From assembly GCA_016586335.1 (NCBI GenBank), contig BLYE01000022.1:124001-188000 (forward strand): 64,000 bases of DNA. The letters are read 5' to 3'. A program made the position numbers and the translations under genes. Below are positions 31,670 to 41,222 of the stretch, in pieces; positions within the stretch are counted from its first letter, which is position 1, and each line of letters begins with the position of its first letter. Below the pieces are notes generated by a model. That model had not been told where the DNA came from. It searched no databases and worked only from the letters and a program-made list of their open reading frames with translations. This DNA comes from Nitzschia putrida (lineage: Eukaryota; Bacillariophyta; Bacillariophyceae; Bacillariales; Bacillariaceae).

Positions 31670-31990
31670 ACTGTAATTGCAAGCAGGTATCTACAGGTTT
31701 ATTACAGAATGACGGGTTTTCTAACAACCGAAAGATGATTCCTCCAACTTTGGGTGTAACAATAGGAATGGAAGACTTTGGTTTCGGTGGCCATCTGCCA
31801 TGGTCCAGATTCAAATCGATTCGTGTGAATCGAAAATGTGACTCAATCGACTGCGGAGGGCACCGTATTGGTCTGAGATCTGAGAGGCTTCAGAATCAAA
31901 CCCAAGAGGTGGTGAAGTTCCATACTAGATAGGGCTGGACTGGAAGCAACTCCTTCCGTGTTGAACCCCCATGAAATCCATGATTCCATT
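31670..31990. other. Intergenic, no gene seen
   Basis: Promoter side of the WD40 gene and 3' side of the next minus-strand gene. A 65-codon plus-strand frame here has no support. Confidence 0.4.
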
Positions 31991-32785
31991 TCATAAAGTC
32001 GAGTTTGAAGAAGAGGCGATGGTCTTTGCAATGAATTCGGGAGGGAAAACTTCCCCTTCATCATCTTCCCGGATCCCTTGCCATTGACCTATGACAGAAA
32101 GAGGAGTTATAAATGTCCACTGTCGATACAATCCTTCCAGATAGTAATAGTCGTCGACGACACAGGTCCAAGTGGTACGACCCCACCACCAAACATGCCT
32201 GCTAATCAACAGTTGTTGGGTCGTACGATCAAACCACCAGTCTCCCGTACCCTTATCGCCCCATTCCACAAGATTTTTTCCGTTGGAGCAGTACAAACGG
32301 ACTTGTGCTTCCTCAATATCGTCGAGGTGGCCGAAGCGGACCATTCGAATCATCCAAGTGCTGTTCACAAACTCTTCTTCTGTTAGTTTCTCGTAGTGCA
32401 CGTACTCGTATTCATCCTCATCATCGTCGTTGTCGCCATTTTTCGCAAGGTTGGAGGACTCCTGAGACTTTGTAGATTCATCCTTTGACCCCACGATTTC
32501 CGACGAATAGGGCAGTCCTTCCGCCACCGTGACATTGGAGGGGATGCCTCCTGCCGAATTTCCTTGCATGAACAGAACCGAAGAGAACGACGAGGAAACC
32601 TTGGTCCTTTGAAAAGTAAACATGGAACGGGATGGTGATCGTACTATCTGTTGTTCGGTTGAAGTAACAAGGGGGAGTTCCATTGTCTTGGGCACACCCA
32701 GCGGTATCGGTACAAACGCGTCACATGGGAAAATACCAAGAACCCATACTAGGACACAGCAGGCCTTCAGGTATACCTTGAACAT
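31991..32785 (-). CDS. Conserved-looking plastid-targeted protein of unknown function
   Basis: 264 residues from ATG 32785; the frame is open to an earlier ATG at 32968, but the downstream start places a classic bipartite plastid presequence at the N-terminus: signal-peptide core ACCVLVWVLGIFPCDA followed by FVPIPLG, an ASAFAP-type site. A low-complexity acidic linker (NGDDDDEDEYEY-like) covers about residues 120-145. The C-terminal domain is rich in Trp and Tyr: STWMIRMVRFGHLDDIEEAQVRL, GDWWFDRTTQQLLISRHVWWWGR, TWTCVVDDYYYLEGLYRQWTFI. It looks like a compact beta-barrel. I do not recognise the family. A stromal or thylakoid role is inferred only from the presequence. Confidence 0.7.
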   Translation of the reverse strand: MFKVYLKACCVLVWVLGIFPCDAFVPIPLGVPKTMELPLVTSTEQQIVRSPSRSMFTFQRTKVSSSFSSVLFMQGNSAGGIPSNVTVAEGLPYSSEIVGSKDESTKSQESSNLAKNGDNDDDEDEYEYVHYEKLTEEEFVNSTWMIRMVRFGHLDDIEEAQVRLYCSNGKNLVEWGDKGTGDWWFDRTTQQLLISRHVWWWGRTTWTCVVDDYYYLEGLYRQWTFITPLSVIGQWQGIREDDEGEVFPPEFIAKTIASSSNSTL

Positions 32786-33148
32786 GTCTAAGAAGGAGAC
32801 CGTGGAATGATACTTGTTTGTCTGTGAAAGCCTACCCAATCGATCAAACTCCAACAACAGGAAAGTCAAGTCAACAAGCGATGCCAGGATGAGGAGTGTG
32901 GAGTGGTGCTTTGTGCAGTGGCAGGTGGCAGTGGTATTGAAGGATTGAAGGAGGTGGCGTTTGTCCATTCACGTGTTTCATTCAGTCACGGGGAATCGAA
33001 CACTGTTCGTGAGCCGACGACGTACGCGAGTTCTACGAGGTTTTCTGTCACATGCGACCGAGACCATCGACTTCATATTATTGCTTTGCTGTCCCATCCT
33101 CCACAACACGCATTCACTGTCAATCGATCATCGTAGCTTTTATCCATC
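32786..33148. other. Divergent promoter region
   Basis: Lies between a plastid-protein gene on the minus strand and the eEF1B-gamma-like gene on the plus strand. No separate gene seen; part may be the long 5' end of the minus gene. Confidence 0.4.
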
Positions 33149-33917
33149 ATGGCTCCTACATACACACTATATACTCCTCCGGGATCATTTCGAGCGTTTG
33201 CTCCTCTTATTGCCGCTGAATTCAATCAAATCAGTGTCAAGGTCGAAACAAATGACATTGAGACTCATGCCCGGTCCAAGTCGCCCACAGGCAAAGCCCC
33301 TTTCCTGGAAACACCTCAGGGAGCGGTTCTATTTACAAGTCATGCCATTGCACGTTATATTGCCGGGATCCGGTCGGATACAGGTTTGGTAGGAGAGACA
33401 TTCGAAGAAAAGGTTTCTATCGATCAATGGATGGATTGGACCAGCTCGCAAGTGGAGCTTCCTGCCTGTGTACTGTTTTATCCCGTGGCAGGGTTCATGA
33501 AACAAAACAAGCAGGCGTACGTACAACATCGTGAACAAATGACTTTGCTTGAGGCCTGTTTCCATTGGAATGATTGATTTTTCTCAAATGTTTTTGATAT
33601 TTTCGTATGGTAATTGTTGTTGTTGCCCTTGCAGGACCGACCAAGCAATCAAGGACATGAAAGCAGCCCTGCAACTCTTGCAGGATTCCTTGAGTGGAAA
33701 GCGATATCTCGTGGCTGATAGACTGACACTGGCGGACATTGTCTTGGCTGCTACTCTCGTATATCCATTCAAACTTGTCTGTGACAGAGCTGTGTTCTTG
33801 GAACCGTACGGTAATGTTGTCGATTGGTTCACTAGGTGTGTGGCTCTTCCAGAGTTTCAGGCTGTATTGGGAACTGTAGAAATACGTGCCGAACCCCAGA
33901 CTCAGCCATTGCCCTAG
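33149..33917 (+). CDS. eEF1B-gamma N-terminal (GST-like) domain protein (2 exons)
   Basis: CDS is join(33149..33516, 33635..33917), 216 residues. The 118-base intron starts GTACGT and ends TTGCAG; splicing gives KQNKQATDQAIKDMKAALQLLQ, which matches the NKQATxxA segment of eEF1B-gamma closely. Thioredoxin-fold part: YTLYTPPGSFRAFAPLIAAEF, TGKAPFLETPQGAVLFTSHAIARYIA. Alpha-helical part: RYLVADRLTLADIVLAATLVYPFK and a final LPEFQAVLGTVEI. In animals and yeast the gamma subunit continues into a separate C-terminal EF1G domain of about 160 residues; here the frame stops right after the GST part (QTQPLP, TAG). It may be a stand-alone GST or a truncated paralog; the full-length subunit could lie elsewhere in the genome. 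Confidence 0.85.
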
Positions 33918-34393
33918 AGGGGAACGGCTACTCGTACAGTACTGTACAGATGCACTATTGTCAAGTTGGCAGGAAGAACGTCAAGAATTGGACCGGCCGA
34001 TTCGAGGACACAAGAAACACGCGTGACAGTGATCATCTCTTAGCCCTGGTATGAGTTCTGAGTACTTTGTTTCCTTCATGTTACAACTCCCTTAGTGAAT
34101 TTCTGGTGGATACTCAAATCCAAATGAATTGAAATTTGTAAAGGTTGGTTTCAACCCTGTTTCATTTTGGTACCACATCTATTACCCAACGATCATTGAT
34201 GCAAAGTAAAGTATAGAGCACTACATGAACTTTGGAGAATGTGATGAAAACAACTACTGATATCCGAGCATTGAGGTCAAAGCATGTTTGGTTCAATCTT
34301 TTGCTTCCCGCATCTTTCCAAGGGCTTCGTCCGTCCGGCCACCGCTGCCAGCAAAGATTCCTGTAACCTGGCATCAACTTTCTCATTGCAACA
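33918..34393. other. Intergenic, no gene seen
   Basis: No EF1G C-terminal domain sequence could be found in any frame here, so the preceding gene is not simply broken by a frameshift within this stretch. Confidence 0.5.
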
Positions 34394-35653
34394 ATGTGGG
34401 ATACGGTAGTCCTTGGATTGGGCGGTGTTGGTTCGTTTGCATTACGGGCCAGTGCTCTTGACAACAACTCTACAAACAAGAAGGTACTTGGGATCGAGCA
34501 ATTTCACTGCGTGCACAATAAGGGTTCCTCACATGGGAAATCCCGGGTCTACCGTCGAGCCTATTTCGAACACCCGAATTATGTTCCCTGGATAGACCAT
34601 TCTATCCAAGTCTTCAAACAACTCCAAGAAGATCATGATATCCCCATCATTTTCGAAACGGGAGTTCTCCTGGCAGTCCCAAGTACTCAATCAGACTTGG
34701 TAGACGCGGCTCTCGCCACGGCAGAACAATGCAACATTCCGACGACACGTCTGGGAAGCGATCAACTCCAAGAACAATTCCCTCAATTCAGCTATTCTCA
34801 CGATACAATTGGTGTCTTTGAACCTGGTGGCGGGGTAATTAAGCCAGAGAATGCAATCAATGCTGCTTTGGCAGATGCGATAGCCGCTGGGGCCACCATT
34901 TGGGAGAACACTGCCGTTCTCGGGCTACGAGAAGTCTCAAACACAGATGGAGAAATTTCCCATGTCGAAATTAGTCTTTCTCGTTCTCTCGAGGGTGGAT
35001 CCGAAACATGTATAGAAGCTATAACTGCAAAGAGAGTTGTCGTGGCCGCTGGCGCTTGGACTTCGAGGTTTCTTCCTTGTCTGGAACCACACCTCACAGT
35101 TACGCGACAATTGCAAGCTTGGGTAGACATTTCGTCTTCTTCTGATCCAGACAAATATAATGGTAGGACTCAAATGCCGGCATTTGCAGCAGTCATTCCC
35201 GACCTCCCCCTACCTGTGTATATATTACCAGCAGATGGTTCCTCTTCCACCGAAGAGGATCGACACTGCACTTGTGTCAAACTTGGGATTCACAAACGAA
35301 ATGTTGCGGTTGATCCGGACCAGAACCCATCAGAAATCACTCCCGAAGAATGGGAAGAAATGAAAATGGCGATATCCAAAGCATTCAATGCCGAGGTAGG
35401 ACAGCTCCCCATTACAGAAATCCAACCTTGCATGTACACCATGACGATGGACGACCATTTTGTGGTTGGAGTCCCCACGGGCTACTCGAACATCTGCACG
35501 GTCGCTGGCCTTTCTGGACATGGATTCAAAATGGTACCCGCCCTGGGTCAAATGTTGGCCGACTTCGCCAGTGGAAAGGGTCTCGAACATTGGAACGCTG
35601 CGTTTTGTTCCCCAGATAGGTTCGAGATTTCCAATGACGGGTCTCTTCGATGA
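34394..35653 (+). CDS. FAD-dependent amine oxidase, sarcosine/pipecolate oxidase-like
   Basis: Flavoenzyme of the DAO superfamily oxidising N-methyl or cyclic amino acids such as sarcosine or pipecolate, giving H2O2. 419 residues, single exon. The Rossmann start VVLGLGGVGSFALRAS (GxGxxG) is followed by IEQFH, and SSHGKSRVYRRAYFEH is the hallmark substrate-side motif of monomeric sarcosine oxidases. VVVAAGAWTSRFLP lies mid-protein. Cys346 in PCMYTMTMDDHFVVG sits where the covalent FAD cysteine is found in this family. GLSGHGFKMVPALGQMLADF is the C-terminal FAD block. The C-terminus SLR is at best a weak peroxisomal signal. Convergent with the acidic tail-anchored protein gene. Confidence 0.9.
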   Translation: MWDTVVLGLGGVGSFALRASALDNNSTNKKVLGIEQFHCVHNKGSSHGKSRVYRRAYFEHPNYVPWIDHSIQVFKQLQEDHDIPIIFETGVLLAVPSTQSDLVDAALATAEQCNIPTTRLGSDQLQEQFPQFSYSHDTIGVFEPGGGVIKPENAINAALADAIAAGATIWENTAVLGLREVSNTDGEISHVEISLSRSLEGGSETCIEAITAKRVVVAAGAWTSRFLPCLEPHLTVTRQLQAWVDISSSSDPDKYNGRTQMPAFAAVIPDLPLPVYILPADGSSSTEEDRHCTCVKLGIHKRNVAVDPDQNPSEITPEEWEEMKMAISKAFNAEVGQLPITEIQPCMYTMTMDDHFVVGVPTGYSNICTVAGLSGHGFKMVPALGQMLADFASGKGLEHWNAAFCSPDRFEISNDGSLR

Positions 35654-35835
35654 TAGTGATAGATACCAGTCCATTCTACCTTGCAACTCTACTATTGCAT
35701 TCAAGCACCATAACAAAAAACATATAGTTTAGGTTATTGAATACATGGTGAGAGTAGTCTACTATTTTCGGGAACGGGGAGGGGGACTGGACTGGACTGG
35801 AAACACTTCGACGAGAGTATTTCGCATGTTGTCAA

Positions 35836-36363
35836 CTAGTCGTCCAAGTAATCACCAACAAGAAGAACAACGGCTGCTGCTCCACCAAGCATCAACCAAA
35901 CAAGACACACAGCGCACGCATGTAGTCGAAAGTCGGAGGTCAAAATGCTTTGGACAAGTTCTTCACGATCCTTGTCAGTCTCGTCGGCGGCAGCTTCCTG
36001 GAAACCTCGCATGACTGGGGCAGGAGTAGGTGTAGGAGCTGGTCGTTCAATATCTGCTGGAAGGCTCTCAACCTCGGGGGCATACGACATTTGAGACGTG
36101 TCTGGTACAGTCTCTTGTGTCACATTGTTGGCGTCGTTGGGTTTGAAGGGATCTGTAGGAAAGAGGTCTTCCTTGCTAGCGACAAATGTTTCATCAGGAT
36201 TTGGATCCACAATTTCTTCCTCTTCTTCTTCTTCCTCCTCCACTACTTCTTCCTCTTCCTCCTCTTCTTCTACATACTCTTCCTCCTCGACCACCTCTTC
36301 TTCTTGTGCTTCGGCATTCATGTCGAACGTATCAGGTGTTCGGCCGAATTCATTTGCCTGCAT
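35836..36363 (-). CDS. Acidic tail-anchored membrane protein, unknown
   Basis: 175 residues, ATG 36363. After 20 residues an almost pure Glu/Val run (residues about 21-50) is encoded by GAA/GAG-type triplet repeats. A disordered Pro-rich middle follows (PAPTPTPAP), then a helix with DETDKDREELVQSILTSD and one hydrophobic segment at about residues 147-168 (LHACAVCLVWLMLGGAAAVVLL) ending GDYLDD at the C-terminus. There is no signal peptide, so it should insert as a tail-anchored protein with the acidic domain in the cytosol. No family recognised. The Glu run makes the opposite-strand frames look open; those are not genes. Confidence 0.65.
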   Translation of the reverse strand: MQANEFGRTPDTFDMNAEAQEEEVVEEEEYVEEEEEEEEVVEEEEEEEEEIVDPNPDETFVASKEDLFPTDPFKPNDANNVTQETVPDTSQMSYAPEVESLPADIERPAPTPTPAPVMRGFQEAAADETDKDREELVQSILTSDFRLHACAVCLVWLMLGGAAAVVLLVGDYLDD

Positions 36364-37243
36364 TGTCTTTGTTGGTTGTCTATTCGCCTTTATATTCTGT
36401 GTATATTGAATCGAGCTTCTTGGGTTTCAAGAGCTTGATGGTGACAGTAGCAAGGGTAGTTGCTTCGGGTACGACTCTCTGGTTGAACGGCTTCTGGTTG
36501 GAATTACCGGTACCTCTCTGCACCACCTCTAGACCTCTGGACAACCACAATGCACAAAATTTCTGGAATGTGACAGAAAGCTTGCACTGCCCGCTTTCCC
36601 CATGTATTTTTGGGGATGACCATTTTTCTCGCCGGATTCGAACGGGCAGCGTCCCCGCCTTGTGGCTTGCTAGGTGGTGCGGAAGAATTATGTAGGCTAT
36701 CGTGTCTTCTGTTGGACTCTTTTCTTGAATCTTGGACCCCAAGATATCCCAAAGCCCACAATAAAAAGGAATGGTCAGACTCGGAGCTACAGCACACGAT
36801 TGAAGTGCCAAGTTTTTCTAGATCCAGTATCTTGTATGACTTCAGGGTGTATTGGAAGAGGCGTGAAGACTAACAAAATGCACATTGCCAACTATTATTG
36901 TCTACTGATGGGACACTCAAATTCCATAGTACGCTTCATTATTAGAAACTGTACTTAAAACATTACTTTATTTCAGGATGTTGGAGCAATAGTCTGTGAT
37001 GTTGCAGCGAGAAAAGCAGAAGGATCCAGTGTGGATAGAAAAAGAAGAACTCATTGCACTATTCTTAGATTCATCTGTATATTATTAGTACATACCAATG
37101 TTACAACCTATACCACCTACAACCCCGTTTCGTCATGCGCCCTCCAGCACGCATGGCACTTCACCTGGATCGGACGGGAACAACCACCGTCGTCGCCACT
37201 TCTCATCTCCTCTTGTCCTTCTTTTCCAAGTAGTTTGTCGACC
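36364..37243. other. Divergent intergenic region, 0.88 kb
   Basis: No gene accepted. A minus-strand 143-codon frame (36380-36811) lacks a good start and any motif. A GTTCGAATCC-like pol III B-box lies at 36634-36643 on the minus strand, but no tRNA cloverleaf could be folded around it. Confidence 0.4.
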
Positions 37244-38194
37244 ATGCCGCCTCCTGGACTCGCAGGTTACCCTACTAGTACCCCTAGCTCTACTACCAGT
37301 AGTACTACGGGAAAACGCAAGTCTGGGGCTTTCAAGAGCCAGTCAAGAAGTTATCCTAGGGGTGTTGGTCTTGATTTCCGCAAACTCGCAGGGTTGACAT
37401 TGGTCAGCTACATTGAACATCATGGTGTGTTGCCTTGACATAATTCTGCTGGTCTTCATTCTTGATACTATCATTGGCATTTGCTAATTCTTCTTTTTTG
37501 TTCCTTGTTTCTTCGTCTTGAAGGGGTCAACATCCGCGCCGAAGCTCCTCCCTCCGAGTTGGCCGTTGCGGTTGCGCGACATTTCGAAGGAATGGAAGTA
37601 GACGAAGAAGAATGCATTGGGGGATTTTTGGAGCGTTTGGAAAAAGGAAGCACTGCCACCACGGACTATGCACGAGACACTCAATTTTTCGATGGTCATC
37701 GGATCCACCCCAAGCGCAAGCGAACAAAATGGGCGGCCCGTCCTGGGGAGCAAGTGGCAGCCAAGGTCACTCGTACAGATGAAAATGGAAGTTGGATTCT
37801 GGCCAGCGTTCAGCGTTTTTATCCTGACACGGAAACATATGATGTTCAGGATGAGGATGATACCTCCAAGCTTATTCGCTTGCCTTGGTCGCATGTGATG
37901 CGATTGTCCACTGGAGCGGAAGGCTGCTTCCGCAAAGGTGCAGATTGCATGGCTATCTTTCCAGAGACCACTTCTTTCTACAAGGCAATTGTCAGCAAGC
38001 CTCCTGTCTGGAAGTTGATTCATGGAGTACCCACCGTCAAGGAGATCATTGTCAAGTTTGAGGATGATGAGGATTCCCAAGGACGAACACCTCACCGACG
38101 AGTCCCCTCTCGCTATGTCATCCCGGTGCCTTCGCAATACTTCTATGACGAGGCAGAGGATGTGGACCTTGCGCCTCCACTGGCTGGAAAATAA
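37244..38194 (+). CDS. SGF29-type tandem-Tudor protein with N-terminal SAP30-like domain (2 exons)
   Basis: Chromatin reader. CDS is join(37244..37424, 37524..38194), 283 residues; the 99-base phase-1 intron starts GTGTGT and ends TTGAAG. The C-terminal half (about residues 133-268) matches the SGF29 tandem Tudor domain, which reads H3K4me2/3 in SAGA: GEQVAAKVT, GSWILASVQRFYPDTETYDVQDED, LPWSHVMRL, KGADCMAIFPETTSFYKAIV, VKFEDDED and PSRYVIPVP. Residues about 41-98 (VGLDFRKLAGLTLVSYIEHHG across the splice, then ELAVAVARHFEGMEVDEEECIGGFL) resemble the Sin3-binding domain of SAP30. The pairing of a SAP30-like module with an SGF29 reader is unusual to me. The first 40 residues are Ser/Thr-rich and basic. 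Confidence 0.8.
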
Positions 38195-39661
38195 GACTCT
38201 GAGCATCCTTTCTATGTGTCAACAATGGATGGGCTACTGTGGTAGCCAAACGAAGTTTTAGTACTAGCGAGTAGAACCGTACTACCCTAGAGAAAACCAT
38301 CAATTTCCCTATCATTATTGCATTGAGATGTTACCGATGAAACACTTCCTCTTCATGGACGGTGTCATTTTCGAGCACTGGGGTATTGTTCGCGACCTGC
38401 ACAGGTAGTTTGATTTGTACATGCGCTTGTAGTATTTCTCTACTACACACAGAGGCACCGTGGCCCCAAGAAGGGAAAGCTATGGGGAGTATGTGATAAT
38501 GTTTGTACGACATTGTTACTTGATTTGGGTAACATTATTTTCCCTCTAAGATACCAATACAGTACTAGACAACGACATTCTTTTCTGTCTCATGTCTAGT
38601 GACAACTGACGGAACAACAATCCTACTATCTGCTGCTTCAGCGGTCATATACCTGTAGCTCCATAGGATTCCTACTACTGTGCTAGCTAGTAGTGGTTGT
38701 GCTCCAACTTTTTGTAGATGTCAGAGGAGTGGTGCTCTCCTTGCATCCTGACCAGCTCTACGTTAACTTAATGCTTCTGTTACCTATAATAGTAGGTGCC
38801 GGTACTCATGCTGTACTGTAAATACGTATGAGATTACATGGGCGATGACCACCAACCGTGATGTTGCAAATGCACCGCCGTGGGAACGAAGCCGAATTCA
38901 TCACGATGGTCGCCCAGAAACCTCTGTGGCTCTACCAGCAGTTGGGAGTTGTTTGGAGCATCTGGCTAGCTGGTACGTAGTAAGTAGTAAGACGCCGTAG
39001 AGCGTGCCACCCCCATGAGCCATGAGCTTTTCATAAATAAAATTGGGCTATTTTAGAGCCCCCCGCACCACCACGGGGAAGATGATGTTAATGATGGTGG
39101 TACGTAGAGGAAGAAATAATCGTGCCTGATATTTGAAGTGCCGTTTCTCGGGCAATCCTTTGATAATCCTTTGATGACGAGTAACAGTTCGGTGACTACT
39201 GGGGGGTGGGGTGGTGGTGGTGGCTGGTTGGAAAGTGCCATTTTCAGTGGAACTTTTAACTAACAATGTACAAGTAAGTTTGTACATAATATTGTTAACC
39301 AAGAAGTCTTCCCCTTATTCTTCATTAGTGCCCCAAGAGACACGTCGACATGGAAAAATGCATGTGGGGATGACGAAACAATAACTGATGGGGTCTCCCA
39401 ATCAATTTCATGAGTAGGAAGAAGGCGAGCGGGGCGCAGGTTGAGCCGACGAGGAGGAGGGTCAAGGAGGAGAGTTCACATGAGTAGTTCCCATCAGGTA
39501 CTACTACATACGCTCAGAGCGAAGAATTGGCGAAATTCCGTCATCTTGTTTCCTCGAGTGTGAAGGAGGTGCAGTTTCTCCTCCGGAGATCATCGTCAAT
39601 CGAGAGAGCAGTTTTCACTTTTTGAAGTAATTCTCTTACACAACCTGGCGCACTGTTCTTC
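38195..39661. other. Intergenic, 1.47 kb without a gene
   Basis: Rich in short CTAG, GTAC and TAGTA motifs and small palindromes, as are other long gaps here. No frame above 84 codons and none with motifs. Probably the 3' end of the SGF29-like gene and the promoter of the first pseudokinase. Confidence 0.45.
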
Positions 39662-40762
39662 ATGGCTACAATGGCGAAACGCAAGATTTCCAACTCAACA
39701 GCAATAACATCAGATATCAGCGAGGGTGAGGTTGGCTCCTTCGGTTCATCCTGGGGAGAACAAGAGCCAGCAGCGACACAGGTGCTAGATGCATCGGTAT
39801 GGTCTCAATTCTCAGTACAAAGACCATTGAGGGTAGAAGATGGAGACTATCCGGTTCAAGTTTTCAAGGCTCAATTACACGACGACGTTGGTGGGGAGGA
39901 CCATCATGACTCTGATAGTGTTTGTTCCCAGTTCACAATCAAGTGCGTACGTCGCAGCTTGTGTGTTGAGGAACTTGAATCCCGGGCAAGGGAACTGGAA
40001 GCTGAACTACTCATTGTCAAACGTTTGGCACATGCAAACATTGTCCATGTTGAGGGAATGTCTTCAGCCTTTCATTCACCGGATTCTACAAACTACTTCA
40101 TCCTATACGAAGCGTTGGAGGAAACATTACACGATTTGCTAGAACGATGGAGGCGGCATCCAGTACTTCCTCGGAGATCACCGTTGCTACGCCTTCGTGT
40201 CAATAAGGAGCGGGAGCAGATCAAGTCCAGCCTCCACCGACGCGTGAAGCTTGTCGCGAACGGCGTTTGCAAAGCTGCCGCATTTGCTCACTCCAAGGGA
40301 GTGGCCCTCCAAAATTTGGAACCGAGTACTATCGGTCTTGATCCATACGGAAACGTGAAGCTGTTTGACTTCTCAAAGGCGGTGGTGAATCGAGATGGTC
40401 TCGACGGATATGGATTCGCCTCATCAGTTCCTGTTCGAAGTACCAAGGTTGTCCCGAAGGGGCATCTTTTTGAAAAGGATGTCTTTGATTTCGGGGTAGT
40501 CCTCTGGTTGGTGGCTGCCTTGAAGCCAATCCCCGGAGGAGGGAGTATGGGGAAGGTGAACGCCACCTCGGGCGAGCTATCAGAGTCTGTGTTCCTAGGC
40601 AAGAAGCCGAACTTTTGGGATGTACCATCGGCGCGAGTGCAAAGCCTGATTGAAGCATGCTGGGAGAGAAACCCAGACGCCCGACCAAGCTTCGATCGAC
40701 TCAAGATGATGTTGGTTGATCGATACACATCCCTAGGGTATCCAAGGGGTTCCCTTCACTAG
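39662..40762 (+). CDS. Protein pseudokinase, copy 1
   Basis: 366 residues, single exon. Kinase fold with key residues lost. The N-lobe has FTIKCVRRS (VAIK position) and an alphaC-like ELEAELLIVKRLAHANIVHVEG. The catalytic loop is VALQNLEPSTIGLD: the HRD Asp is Asn and the Asn of HRDxxxxN is Thr. The DFG motif is DFS (VKLFDFSKAV). The C-lobe is otherwise normal: DVFDFGVVLWLVAALK, and ACWERNPDARPSFDRLKMML with the conserved Arg. It is therefore expected to be catalytically dead or at best divergent. It faces the second pseudokinase (42016-43254), which shares the loop pattern V-x-L-x-N-L-x-P-x-(S/T) and the final domain, so they are paralogs. Confidence 0.8.
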   Translation: MATMAKRKISNSTAITSDISEGEVGSFGSSWGEQEPAATQVLDASVWSQFSVQRPLRVEDGDYPVQVFKAQLHDDVGGEDHHDSDSVCSQFTIKCVRRSLCVEELESRARELEAELLIVKRLAHANIVHVEGMSSAFHSPDSTNYFILYEALEETLHDLLERWRRHPVLPRRSPLLRLRVNKEREQIKSSLHRRVKLVANGVCKAAAFAHSKGVALQNLEPSTIGLDPYGNVKLFDFSKAVVNRDGLDGYGFASSVPVRSTKVVPKGHLFEKDVFDFGVVLWLVAALKPIPGGGSMGKVNATSGELSESVFLGKKPNFWDVPSARVQSLIEACWERNPDARPSFDRLKMMLVDRYTSLGYPRGSLH

Positions 40763-41222
40763 AACCCACCTATCACTTCATAACTATTTGATGCGTTGAT
40801 GGCTGTACATTACTCACCATCAAGACTGTAAATTGCACCGTATATATAACTTAAAAATGCCTTACCGCAAAAGTCCTCTCTAGCAGAGCCTCTACTAGCT
40901 GCCTTTAGACTACCAGTAGTAACTAAGAAGCGTTCGTTGGAGTAGGGTATTAATGACGTGGTGATGTTGTGCGATGTGCGAAAGGGTAGAGTAGACAATA
41001 GAGCGATAAACAACTATAATGAGAATTGTACGGGTTTGATTTCCGACTCAGTGGAGTCAAGCAAAGTTGGATGCTTCCCATGGAGTCTTGGGTCACGCCA
41101 TACGACTCGAGGATTCTGTCACACTCCGCCTTTGGATCTTGCTGGTTTGCCATCTACAGTCTTGCTGCATTCGAATCTTTCGATATTTTTGAATTCACAA
41201 TAAGGCAACGGACTCGAACAAC
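40763..41222. other. Intergenic, no gene seen
   Basis: 3' side of pseudokinase copy 1 and promoter side of the cysteine-rich microgene. The 141-codon frame at 41026-41451 is a shadow of the spliced gene that follows. Confidence 0.4.

Noticed and set aside
33836..34054. Possible EF1G C-terminal domain after the GST-like gene
   Set aside because: Searched in all frames by eye; none of the conserved EF1G blocks was seen.
36634..36643. tRNA-like GTTCGAATCC box on the minus strand
   Set aside because: The T-stem has a mismatch, no anticodon arm with U33 and no matching acceptor stem could be folded. Possibly a decayed tRNA-like piece; not called.
36380..36811. 143-codon minus-strand frame
   Set aside because: No ATG at a sensible position, no motif, low similarity to any family I know.
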